The position numbers and the translations under genes were made by a program. Positions 7,148-15,221 of a DNA stretch of 64,000 bases are shown piece after piece. Below the pieces are notes generated by a model that saw only the letters and a program-made list of their open reading frames with translations, had not been told where the DNA came from and ran no database searches. This DNA is from Candidatus Poribacteria bacterium (GTDB taxonomy: Bacteria > Poribacteria > WGA-4E > WGA-3G), in the NCBI GenBank assembly GCA_022826805.1, contig JAJDUH010000041.1, positions 1 through 64,000 on the forward strand, in the 5' to 3' direction. Each line of letters starts with the position of its first letter. Position 1 is the first letter of the stretch.

Positions 7148-8782
7148 TTAGAAACTCGAAATCTGAGTTTCCTTTGCAGTGATGAACTCAAGGAGGGCGG
7201 GTACACCTTCCTGCGTTTTCTGGATACCGCGTTGGATAGCCGGGATAATCTGGTCGGGTGTCTCAACGCGCTCGCCATAACCGCCGAATGCTTTCGCCAT
7301 GTCTGCGTAGTGACCGGAGATGTCTGTACTACGGAATTTCTCAGTGGATACAGGCATGATCGGAATCTCAATTGCCATAGAGAAATTGTTGAAAAGCACT
7401 GACAGAATCGGGATTCTTTCTCGCACAGCAGTTTCAAAGTCCATGCCGGTAAAGCCAATAGCGGCGTCACCCCAGACGTTAACACAGAGATGATCCGGTC
7501 TTGCCAATTTAGCACCCATCGCGAGACCGAGACCGTAGCCGAGCTGCGTCGTCTTGCCCCAACCGATATAGGTAAGGGGTGCCACAGACTGCCAGAAAGG
7601 CGACATTTGGTCGCGTGGACTCCCCGCATCGTGTGTAATAATGGTGTTTTTGACATCAACTGTCCGCAGCAGATCCGAGATAACGCGATACGGGCTCACC
7701 GGTACCTCGTCGGAGGTGAGTTTAGACTTCCACTGTTCGAGCCATTCGGCTTTAACCGCACTAATTTCCCCAGTGACGGCAGCTGTACGCTCCTCAGATG
7801 CACCATTGGAACGATCACGAACGGCTTCGACTAACCCTTCTAAAATCAAGCCGGCATCGCCGACAAGTGCCGTTTCAACAGGAACATCCTTGTTGATATC
7901 TGCTGGATCTAACGTCGCATGGATGACCCGTTTTCCCTCAGGAATCCTGACACCGAAGCCGGTTCGTGTGAAACTACATCCAATACCAAGAATTAGATCT
8001 GTTTTTTCGAGGAAATGGTGTACTGGTTTCGGGATTGCGCGTCCACCGGAACCGAGTGCTAAAGGATGGTCTTCAGGAAACGCACTTTTGCCACCTAAGC
8101 TCGTTGTCACAGGTGCTCCAAGCAGCTCCGCCAATTTTTTCAGAGAATCCCACGCTTGTGCATAATGTACGCCTTGTCCGGCATAGATTACGGGACACTC
8201 GGCATCCAATAGTGCCTCTGCAGCAGCTTCGATTGACGAACTATCGGGTCCGTAGCGCACAGCAGGCACTGGGTCTGGGTCAAAAGAATCGGAAATTTCC
8301 TCGCCAAACAAATCCGATGGGAATTCAACGAGTGCCGGACGCGGTCTGCCGTTCCGAACTTGAGTAAAGGCGCGCCGCATCGCTTCTGGAACAGCTTCAG
8401 GCATCGTAACCTGTTCACACGACTTTGTCACATGCCGATAGTTCAAGGCAGAATTGAAATTCGGTTGGATTTGTGTTACGCTTCGGGAATAGCCACCTGG
8501 CAAAACCACAATTGGTGCGGAATCACCATACGCTTGGGCAACGCCACCGAACGCATTTTCGGAACCGGGTCCGCTCTGCATACAGAACACACCGATCTTT
8601 TCCCCGGAGGTCATTCGGCTCATGGCGTCTGCCATGTGAAGGCCAATCCGTTCCTGTCTAACGATAATCGGGCGTATGTCCAACTTTGCTGCTGCCTCGA
8701 TAATCGGGTTGACGGGGTAAGCGAATAGGTACTCTACCCCTTCTGCTTTGAGAACTTTTGCAACTGCATCAACAACTTTCAT
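7148..8782 (-). CDS. Thiamine pyrophosphate enzyme, acetolactate synthase-like
   Basis: A 544-residue three-domain TPP enzyme. The N-terminal pyrimidine-binding domain has the cofactor-activating Glu in VRQERIGLHMADAMSRM (E44); the central domain is the DHS-like fold; the C-terminal domain has the GDx(n)NN motif, GDAAIGFTGMDFET to LFNN. The length suits acetolactate synthase, oxalyl-CoA decarboxylase or benzoylformate decarboxylase-type members; no ilvN regulatory subunit or branched-chain gene lies nearby, so a catabolic 2-oxo acid role is more likely than valine synthesis. GGAGAAAAC precedes the ATG. Two PhyH genes lie just upstream on the same strand. Confidence 0.88.
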   Translation of the reverse strand: MKVVDAVAKVLKAEGVEYLFAYPVNPIIEAAAKLDIRPIIVRQERIGLHMADAMSRMTSGEKIGVFCMQSGPGSENAFGGVAQAYGDSAPIVVLPGGYSRSVTQIQPNFNSALNYRHVTKSCEQVTMPEAVPEAMRRAFTQVRNGRPRPALVEFPSDLFGEEISDSFDPDPVPAVRYGPDSSSIEAAAEALLDAECPVIYAGQGVHYAQAWDSLKKLAELLGAPVTTSLGGKSAFPEDHPLALGSGGRAIPKPVHHFLEKTDLILGIGCSFTRTGFGVRIPEGKRVIHATLDPADINKDVPVETALVGDAGLILEGLVEAVRDRSNGASEERTAAVTGEISAVKAEWLEQWKSKLTSDEVPVSPYRVISDLLRTVDVKNTIITHDAGSPRDQMSPFWQSVAPLTYIGWGKTTQLGYGLGLAMGAKLARPDHLCVNVWGDAAIGFTGMDFETAVRERIPILSVLFNNFSMAIEIPIMPVSTEKFRSTDISGHYADMAKAFGGYGERVETPDQIIPAIQRGIQKTQEGVPALLEFITAKETQISSF

Positions 8783-8838
8783 GTTTTCTCCAATCCGTAG
8801 TCGCGATCTTGTAATCGCCTTATGTCTATAAAAAAGAC

Positions 8839-9651
8839 TTATAAACGGGGTTTCATTGGTGTTCCGGCATCCATCACAAGCGGAAAATGGTCGCCTGCCA
8901 ATTTATCGCCGTCATTAACGGTGACAAAGGGTTTCATAACGTGGTTTCCGCTGGCATCGTATAGCGTTTCGCCTGTCATATAATGCACTGCAATCGCACG
9001 TCGAGGACTGCCGCTGGTGTTGTCATGCGACCCGTGCCACGTTAAGGAATGATGGTAGTGGACATGTCCTTTCGGTACAGGGCAGAACTCTACCGCTAAT
9101 TCGTTGTCTTCAAAGTGATTGGGCATGGAATGAATATCCTTGATGGTGTGCAAGAATGGGATTTGGTTGCCCCAATGGTAAGAACCAGGGACCATCCGCA
9201 TACACCCGTTGCCTTCATCGACATCGTCCAACGCAACCCAAGCAGTTACCTGACTCGTTTTCGGTGTAAGAATCGGCCAATAGGGTGAATCCTGATGCCA
9301 CATGTTGACACCACCGACTTCGGGTGGTTTATATTGGATCTGATCGTGCCAGACGCGCAACTCTGACGCTGTTGTCAGTTGCCCAATCTCTTCCACAATA
9401 ACCGGGTTGTGAACGAGCTGGTGGTAGGCAGGGCTCGCCTCCCAAATATTAACAATTTGCCAGACTGGACTCTCTTCCTTACCACCGAGATTGACGATGT
9501 GCACCGGCTGCGGAATGTCGGCTTTCTCGTAGTCAGCCATAACGCGATCCAATTCTGACTGCAATTCCTCAACTTGCTCATCGCTCAAAACACGGCTTCC
9601 GAGAAGGAAGCCTTTCTCACGAAATGTGTCAACTTGGGTTTGGTTGAGCAT
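8839..9651 (-). CDS. Phytanoyl-CoA dioxygenase (PhyH) family protein, copy 2 of a tandem pair
   Basis: 270 residues; Fe(II)/2-oxoglutarate-dependent oxygenase of the PhyH type. The iron site is visible as WHQDSPYW (H119, D121) with the distal His in LTWHGSHDN (about 206), and the 2-oxoglutarate Arg lies in PRRAIAVHY. It is nearly the same length and sequence as the next gene upstream, differing mainly in solvent-exposed positions, so the two arose by tandem duplication. TAGGAGT precedes the ATG; the gap between copies is 25 bases, so they are probably co-transcribed. Substrate unknown. Confidence 0.88.
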   Translation of the reverse strand: MLNQTQVDTFREKGFLLGSRVLSDEQVEELQSELDRVMADYEKADIPQPVHIVNLGGKEESPVWQIVNIWEASPAYHQLVHNPVIVEEIGQLTTASELRVWHDQIQYKPPEVGGVNMWHQDSPYWPILTPKTSQVTAWVALDDVDEGNGCMRMVPGSYHWGNQIPFLHTIKDIHSMPNHFEDNELAVEFCPVPKGHVHYHHSLTWHGSHDNTSGSPRRAIAVHYMTGETLYDASGNHVMKPFVTVNDGDKLAGDHFPLVMDAGTPMKPRL

Positions 9652-9676
9652 ACTTTCTTACTCCTATAGAAAAGAC

Positions 9677-10489
9677 TTATATATTCGGCTTCGTCGGCTT
9701 CCCGGCGTCCATCACAAGCGGAAAATGGTGGCCTGCCAATTTGTTACCACCATTGACTGTAACGAAACGTTTCATGATGTGGGTTCCACTTTCATCATAG
9801 CGGGTTTCGCTCGTCATATAATGCACTGCAATCGCACGGCGAGGGATCCCACTGGTGTTGTCGTGAGATCCATGCCACGTCAAAGCATGATGATAATGGA
9901 CATGACCCTTCGGCACAGGACAGAGTTCTACCTCTAATACGTTATCTTCAAAGTGATTGGGCATAGAATCGATGTCCGCAACTTCGCGTAGAAACGGCAT
10001 CTGACTACCCCAACGATAGGATCCAGGGACCATCCGCATACATCCGTTGCTTTCATCAGCATCGTCCAACGCAACCCAAGCACTTACCTGACTCGTTTTC
10101 GGGGTGAGAATACCCCACAACGGCGAATCCTGATGCCAGCGATTGATACCACCGACTTTTGGCGGTTTGTATTGGATCTGATCGTGCCAGACGCGCAATT
10201 CCGTCGCTGACATGAGTTGTCCAATCTCTTCCACAATGGTCGGGTTGTGAATAAGTCGGTGATAGGCAGCCCTCGCCTCCCAAATATTAACAATTTGCCA
10301 AACCGGGCTTTCTTCTTTACCACCAAGATTAGCAATACGGACGGGCTGCGGGACTTCGGGTTTTTCATAACTATCAATGACGCGCCCCAATTCCGAACGT
10401 AATTCGTCAACTTGTTCATCACTTAAAACTCGGTCTCCGAGGAGAAAGCCTTTTTCGCGAAACGTGTCAACTTGGGTTTGGTTGAGCAT
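9677..10489 (-). CDS. Phytanoyl-CoA dioxygenase (PhyH) family protein, copy 1 of a tandem pair
   Basis: 270 residues, Fe(II)/2-oxoglutarate oxygenase. WHQDSPLW carries the HxD pair at the same position as in the downstream copy, and LTWHGSHDN the distal His. It differs from its twin in stretches such as YEKPEVPQPVRIANLG versus YEKADIPQPVHIVNLG. The ATG is preceded by AAGGAAC at about 10 bases. It stands first in a minus-strand run PhyH-PhyH-TPP enzyme, which suggests a short pathway where hydroxylation precedes a TPP-dependent cleavage; that link is inference. Confidence 0.88.
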   Translation of the reverse strand: MLNQTQVDTFREKGFLLGDRVLSDEQVDELRSELGRVIDSYEKPEVPQPVRIANLGGKEESPVWQIVNIWEARAAYHRLIHNPTIVEEIGQLMSATELRVWHDQIQYKPPKVGGINRWHQDSPLWGILTPKTSQVSAWVALDDADESNGCMRMVPGSYRWGSQMPFLREVADIDSMPNHFEDNVLEVELCPVPKGHVHYHHALTWHGSHDNTSGIPRRAIAVHYMTSETRYDESGTHIMKRFVTVNGGNKLAGHHFPLVMDAGKPTKPNI

Positions 10490-10633
10490 ATTTTTTAATG
10501 TTCCTTGCGGTTCGTTTAGGCAGATTGCATAAATAAAATCTCTTACGCATATCCAGCCCGTCCGTTGGTTGGGCTTACACGAATTAGATAAGATAGCAAG
10601 ACCTTGTGATTCCCAATGTTATCATATTTTATT

Positions 10634-11668
10634 TTAGGTGCCAGTTATCCTATTTTTGAGTTCTACCCACTCTTCATCGGTGAGTTTTGGGGGCCACGCA
10701 ATCCGCTCACCAATGAGGGCGGAGCGGTACGCTGCCATAATCAGGTCAAAGCCGAGCATCGCAAACTCCAGCCTGTTGCGATGCGGTTGATTTTCGTCAT
10801 CCAACCAAGTCGCGACAGCTTGCGTAAAGTCGCGCTGTCCGGATTTGTCATCTTCACCGAAATAGGTTTTCTCGACAAAGTGTTCTGCCATACCGTCAAA
10901 TTGGTATCCCCATGTCCCATTTTCTCGCCACCACATCCTGCCTTTAGTGCCCCAGAAATCGAGATTGCATCGTGGGTTGCTGCCCGGGAAATCAATAGTT
11001 CCGAATGCTGTCCGCGCAGATTCAAAATGGACGCGAGCACCGTTCTCAAACGTATAAATCGCCATCAAATCTTCAGGACATTGTCGATGTGGAATATGAT
11101 AGGTTTCAGCACCTTGAACGGCACCCCACACGTGTGTAATCGGAATGTCTTTAAGGGCGAAAAGCACGACATCCATCAAGTGGGTGTCCATATCGGTAAT
11201 GTCACCTTCGGTACAGGCACGAATGAAGTGTATATCGCCGAGACTGTCATCGGCAAAAAACTCCAGCAATTTTTCTGCGAAAGGCAAGTATCGCCGTTGG
11301 TGATTAACGATAATCTTCAAACCTGTTTTCTCGTACGCGGCGGTGAGCGCATCGGCTTCCCTGGGTCTGAGCGCAAGCGGTTTTTCTATCACCAGTGCCT
11401 TAACACCCGCTTCGGCAGCTGGCTCTACCCAGATATGTCGCGGTACCGTCGGTTCTGTTACGGCGTGGACAATATCGGGTTTTTCCTTTTCCAACATCTC
11501 AGCGTAATCTTTGTACCCCGGAATTTTCAGTTCTTCCACGGCTGTTTTTAAACGTTCGTCGTCAATTTCGCAGATGGCAACTACCTTCATATTTTCGATG
11601 CCTTCATAACGTCGGGCATGATGTACACCCCGCCTTCCGCCAACGATTCCAGTTCGATACATCGCCAT
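10634..11668 (-). CDS. Gfo/Idh/MocA family oxidoreductase
   Basis: A 344-residue protein. The Rossmann start is YRTGIVGGRRGVHHARRY, the conserved Lys is in VIEKPLALRPREADAL (about 97-105), and the C-terminal domain contains THLMDVVLFAL. The Rossmann glycine pattern (GIVGGRRG) is a variant of GxGxxG seen in several Gfo/Idh subfamilies. Start set at 11668 because GAGGAGGC lies 6 bases upstream; an ATG at 11683 overlaps that site. A strong promoter lies at 11721-11749. It diverges from the enolase-superfamily gene at 11848, and both may act on the same sugar acid. Confidence 0.88.
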   Translation of the reverse strand: MAMYRTGIVGGRRGVHHARRYEGIENMKVVAICEIDDERLKTAVEELKIPGYKDYAEMLEKEKPDIVHAVTEPTVPRHIWVEPAAEAGVKALVIEKPLALRPREADALTAAYEKTGLKIIVNHQRRYLPFAEKLLEFFADDSLGDIHFIRACTEGDITDMDTHLMDVVLFALKDIPITHVWGAVQGAETYHIPHRQCPEDLMAIYTFENGARVHFESARTAFGTIDFPGSNPRCNLDFWGTKGRMWWRENGTWGYQFDGMAEHFVEKTYFGEDDKSGQRDFTQAVATWLDDENQPHRNRLEFAMLGFDLIMAAYRSALIGERIAWPPKLTDEEWVELKNRITGT

Positions 11669-11720
11669 AATGTGCCTCCTCATTGAAGCGTGCAGTTATC
11701 GGTTTCCGAAACTTGTCATT

Positions 11721-11749
11721 ATATTAACACGCTCGCAAATTTGTGTCAA
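11721..11749 (-). promoter_or_regulatory. Sigma-70-type promoter for the Gfo/Idh gene
   Basis: Minus strand TTGACA (11749-11744), 17-base spacer, TAATAT (11726-11721); TATAAT overlaps 3 bases further. It lies about 55 bases before the ATG at 11668. The perfect -35 box makes this one of the clearest promoters in the window. Confidence 0.7.
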
Positions 11750-11847
11750 CTGTTTGATTGGCACTTACGTTTTCTCTGTTGTCAAATTCACATCCTTGTG
11801 GTACAATGCAACGAACTGAGTTACCTCACTTTCTTCAGGAGGGATAT

Positions 11848-12975
11848 ATGAAGATTGATAAAGTTGAGTCGTTTTTCATTGGGAACGGCTATGTGATTCG
11901 GATTCACACGGATACGGGTATCAGCGGTGTCGGACAGACCGCCTGCTGGGGTTACCCAGAGGCTGTTGATAGCATCGTGAGCACGTTTAAGAAATATCTC
12001 ATCGGGCAGAATCCGTTGCGGATTGAACACCATTGGCAGTACCTCTATCGTATGGGACCATTCCGTGGGACTGCGCTAAGCGGTGCTATCAGCGCAGTGG
12101 ACATTGCGTTGTGGGACATCAAGGGTAAACATTTCGGCGTACCGATCTGGGAATTGTTAGGCGGAAACTGTCGTGATAAAATCCGGCTGCACCTTCTCGG
12201 CGGCGGGAGCACACCCGAAACGATGTATGAAGCAGCGAAAGCCGCTGTTGAAGAGGGCTTTACGGCACTCAAGTTTGACCCGTTGGTTGGCGGTTTCCAA
12301 GACATGACAGTGGATAGACTCGTCAAAACCGCTCGTGACATCGTTGCCGCCGCACGTGAAGGTGGGGGACCGGATCTTGATCTGATCGTTGAGGTGCATC
12401 GAAAACTGACACCTATGAATAGCATTGTCTTAGAATCGGCGTTGGCACCGTTTAATCTCTATTTCATTGAGGACCCGATTCAGATAGATACCATCGCAAC
12501 GCAAGCGGAATTAGCGAAACGGATGACAACCCCCCTTGCTGTCGGCGAACGCAATGTAAGCATCTGGGAATTCCGTGAACTCCTTGAAGCAGGCGGACCG
12601 CAATATGTACGTCCAGATCTCGGTTTAGCAGGCGGTATAACGCAATGCAAGAAAATCGCAGCACTTGCTGAAGCGTATCACAGCGCAGTTGTCACACATA
12701 ACTTCCTCGGACCGCTCATTACTGCCGCAGCACTTCACTTAGATACGAGTATCCCGAACTTCATCACACAGGAATATACAAAAGGCGATGAGTCTGAAAA
12801 ATTCGCTGTTTATAAAGTCGCGTATCAGAGGGAAGGCGGTTATATTCCGATCCCTGAAGTGCCGGGTTTGGGCATTGAGCTTGACGATAGTTTGATCGAA
12901 GAGACCCCTTATCAGCCGATGAATACCGGCACAACCCTTTTGCGTGAAGACGGTTCTGTCGCTTATGCAGTGTAA
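11848..12975 (+). CDS. Mandelate racemase/muconate lactonizing enzyme family (galactonate dehydratase-like)
   Basis: A 375-residue enolase-superfamily enzyme. Metal ligands fit E182 (LIVEVHRK), E208 (YFIEDP) and E234 (AVGERN). His 184 in EVHRK and His 284 in VVTHNFLGPL are the acid and base positions of the D-galactonate/D-mannonate dehydratase branch, so dehydration of an aldonic acid is the likely reaction. The N-terminal capping domain (1-110) includes SAVDIALWDIKGK. The start at 11848 is fixed by AGGAGGGA 4-11 bases upstream; the frame is open further 5' without a site. It diverges from a Gfo/Idh gene and is followed by a PhyH-type gene. Confidence 0.9.
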   Translation: MKIDKVESFFIGNGYVIRIHTDTGISGVGQTACWGYPEAVDSIVSTFKKYLIGQNPLRIEHHWQYLYRMGPFRGTALSGAISAVDIALWDIKGKHFGVPIWELLGGNCRDKIRLHLLGGGSTPETMYEAAKAAVEEGFTALKFDPLVGGFQDMTVDRLVKTARDIVAAAREGGGPDLDLIVEVHRKLTPMNSIVLESALAPFNLYFIEDPIQIDTIATQAELAKRMTTPLAVGERNVSIWEFRELLEAGGPQYVRPDLGLAGGITQCKKIAALAEAYHSAVVTHNFLGPLITAAALHLDTSIPNFITQEYTKGDESEKFAVYKVAYQREGGYIPIPEVPGLGIELDDSLIEETPYQPMNTGTTLLREDGSVAYAV

Positions 12976-12983
12976 AATAGTTT

Positions 12984-13124
12984 TGGGTTATCTGTTATCA
13001 GTTATCGGTGAAAGAGGGTGCTGATGGCAATAACATAACTTGAGAAGAAGGAGCCGGTTGGAATTTGTCAGGAGACTCTCACATCACGGAAGACGTAACC
13101 GAAAACTGACGACTGACAACTACA
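12984..13124. repeat. Inverted heptamer-array element
   Basis: TTATCTGTTATCAGTTATCGG at 12986-13006 faces AACCGAAAACTGACGACTGA at about 13098-13117, with about 90 bases between. This is the same layout as at 7016-7147. It fills the gap between the enolase-family gene and the next PhyH-type gene, whose ATG at 13129 follows with no ribosome site. Confidence 0.55.
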
Positions 13125-13128
13125 AAAA

Positions 13129-13929
13129 ATGAACGCTGAAGAAAAATATCTATTTGATCTGAACGGTTATCTTGTTATCAAGAACGTGCTAACACCTGAA
13201 GAAGTAGCCCTCGCGAACGAAGCCATTGACAAACATAGTGAGCAGGCGCGTGTCCGGCCACGTGAGCAGGCGCTTGACGGTGGTTCCGAGGAACTGAGAG
13301 GCGAACAAGGTAGAGGTGAGCTTGGCGGTATGCTCAATTGGGAAGAGCCGTGGTGCAATCCCTTCCGACACATGCTCGCACATCCGACGCTTGTTCCGTA
13401 TCTCAATGAGATACTCGGAAAGGGCTTCCGCATGGATCATCAGATGTTCCTACTTTCAATGGACAAAGGCGCGGAAGGCTTTATTTTTCATGGTTCCTCT
13501 GGACCCGGTTTTGACCCGAACCAGTATTATATTTTTCGTGATGGACGTATGCATAACGGTTTGACTGTTGTCACGTTCCAGCTAACGGACGTACCACCCG
13601 GAGCAGGTGGGTTAATCGTCATTCCAGGAAGCCACAAGAGCAACTACCCGTGTCCGAAAAAAATGCGGCTTTACCAGGAACACCAAGAACATATTCGGCA
13701 GCTCGTCTGCGACGCTGGTGATGTTATAATCTTCACCGAGGCAGTGACACACGGAACACTGCCGTGGACTGCTAAGCACCCAAGACGCTCGATTTTAACA
13801 CGCTATACGGCAGGCAATATGGCTTATGTTCCCGCCTATGAAATACCGGAGTGGGCAAATGAACGCCAGCGCGCTGTGATGGAACCTCCTTATCACTCTC
13901 GGTTAAATCGTCCTGTATTAGAGACGTAA
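13129..13929 (+). CDS. PhyH-family oxygenase-like protein with altered iron site
   Basis: 266 residues; PhyH-like over its whole length (DLNGYLVIKNVLTPEEVALA, then AGGLIVIPGSHKSNYPCPKK). The usual HxD iron pair is not plain: the matching region reads FIFHGSSGPGFDP, with no Asp two residues after His, though FDPN is close. The distal His is in AVTHGTLPW and the Arg in RRSILTRY. It may use a different carboxylate or be inactive. Residues 40-65 are a charged low-complexity insert (EQALDGGSEELRGEQGRGE). No ribosome site; a heptamer repeat ends 5 bases before the ATG. Confidence 0.78.
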   Translation: MNAEEKYLFDLNGYLVIKNVLTPEEVALANEAIDKHSEQARVRPREQALDGGSEELRGEQGRGELGGMLNWEEPWCNPFRHMLAHPTLVPYLNEILGKGFRMDHQMFLLSMDKGAEGFIFHGSSGPGFDPNQYYIFRDGRMHNGLTVVTFQLTDVPPGAGGLIVIPGSHKSNYPCPKKMRLYQEHQEHIRQLVCDAGDVIIFTEAVTHGTLPWTAKHPRRSILTRYTAGNMAYVPAYEIPEWANERQRAVMEPPYHSRLNRPVLET

Positions 13930-13959
13930 GTGTAATTCCAACCTTAGCCAAAGTTAGTA

Positions 13960-13982
13960 GCACTGCAACAACGGCGCAGTGC
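13960..13982. repeat. Hairpin with AACAACGGC loop
   Basis: GCACTGC (13960-13966), loop AACAACGGC, GCAGTGC (13976-13982). The loop is the same at 29191-29199 and, with one extra base, at 62595-62604, while the stems differ by compensating changes. Here it lies between the PhyH-type gene and the cytochrome gene. Confidence 0.6.
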
Positions 13983-14062
13983 GGTTCTGGAAGTATCACC
14001 CACAATGCAACACAAAACCTTATTGCACGCTTGCCGCCGGTTTAAAAAAAGGAATATACGAC

Positions 14063-15124
14063 ATGTCTACCTCAACGAGTGCAATCCTTGGCTTAATTTT
14101 TTTAGGCTTAGCGAATGCCTCCGTCTTTTTGATGTTTAAGTTATGGGGCTACCCGTTTGACAAAGAGACGCATACCAGTACCGCCCCACCTTCCTTAATG
14201 CTGGTCCATCGGCTCATCGGTTATGCGTATGCGATACTTTATATCTTTATGATGTGGCACATGGTGCCGCGTTTGTGGAACTATCAAGTTGAACTCCCGC
14301 CGCGCACCGTCGCGCATCTGATGTTGGGTATTATCATCGGTGTGTTGATCCTCGTCAAGATTGCTATCCTTCGTTTTTTCCGACATTTTGAGGAATCGAT
14401 GCCGTATATTGGCACTTGTCTGCTAATTTGTACGTATCTATTGATTGGACTATCGGTACCGTTCACGTTTCGTGAAGCAGCATTGCGGACACAGACAGGG
14501 GCGTTCAGCGATGAAGGTCTCGCACGAACTCGCCGGTTACTTGAAAACGCCGGATTGCCAACGGAAGCACCGCTTGACCAACTCGCATCAAAGCGAAAAT
14601 TGCGGGAAGGTCAGCATGTCTTACAACGCAAGTGCGTTGTCTGCCACGATTTACGCACGATTCTCGTCAAGCCACGTACTCCTACAGACTGGGTCCGCCT
14701 CGTCAATCGTATGGCAATAAAACCTATGATCGGCGAACCAATTCATCAGGAAGAAGAGTGGACGGTCTCGGCGTATCTCATCGCGATTACGCCTGATATC
14801 CAAGTTTCAATGCGAGAACAACGGCAACAACAGATGCGAGCGGACCAAGCGAAAGAAGCTGTCCAGATTGCAACTGTTGCTATGGAAGCAGAAGCAGCAA
14901 CCGGTGTACCAGCAGTCGTTTACGACGAAGCAGAAGCGAAAATACTCTTTGAGGACAAATGCTCTCAATGCCATCCGCTCACAGATGTTGAAGACTATCC
15001 ACCTCGTTCTGAGGAGGAGACAACCGAGGTAATCGCGCGGATGATAGAGCACGGACTCTATCTTGAAGAAGAAGAAATTGAGATACTTACGCGTTATGTC
15101 AACGAAAACTATCTCGAAGAATAA
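14063..15124 (+). CDS. Membrane-bound diheme cytochrome c-type protein
   Basis: 353 residues. The N-terminal part has four to five transmembrane helices (SAILGLIFLGLANASVFLMF, then YAYAILYIFMMWHMVP, MLGIIIGVLILVKIAILRFF and CLLICTYLLIGLSVPF) with His residues that could bind heme b. The rest is soluble and holds two c-type heme sites, CVVCH (about 194) and CSQCH (about 305), separated by a charged helix. It probably passes electrons at the periplasmic face. AAAGGA lies about 8 bases before ATG 14063; the upstream frame has no site. It is followed at 97 bases by the Rieske-glutamate synthase fusion, a likely partner. Confidence 0.8.
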   Translation: MSTSTSAILGLIFLGLANASVFLMFKLWGYPFDKETHTSTAPPSLMLVHRLIGYAYAILYIFMMWHMVPRLWNYQVELPPRTVAHLMLGIIIGVLILVKIAILRFFRHFEESMPYIGTCLLICTYLLIGLSVPFTFREAALRTQTGAFSDEGLARTRRLLENAGLPTEAPLDQLASKRKLREGQHVLQRKCVVCHDLRTILVKPRTPTDWVRLVNRMAIKPMIGEPIHQEEEWTVSAYLIAITPDIQVSMREQRQQQMRADQAKEAVQIATVAMEAEAATGVPAVVYDEAEAKILFEDKCSQCHPLTDVEDYPPRSEEETTEVIARMIEHGLYLEEEEIEILTRYVNENYLEE

Positions 15125-15221
15125 ATAGGAGGACGGACTAACAGGTATCTGAGTTGTTACCTTCTCTGGTAGGTGATCTTCTCTTAGATGGTGGATAGTG
15201 CCTTAGACAAGTCCTGAAGAA

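Noticed and set aside
10616..11551. 311-residue plus-strand frame opposite the Gfo/Idh gene
   Set aside because: It is antisense to a well recognised oxidoreductase, without a ribosome site and with no domain likeness.
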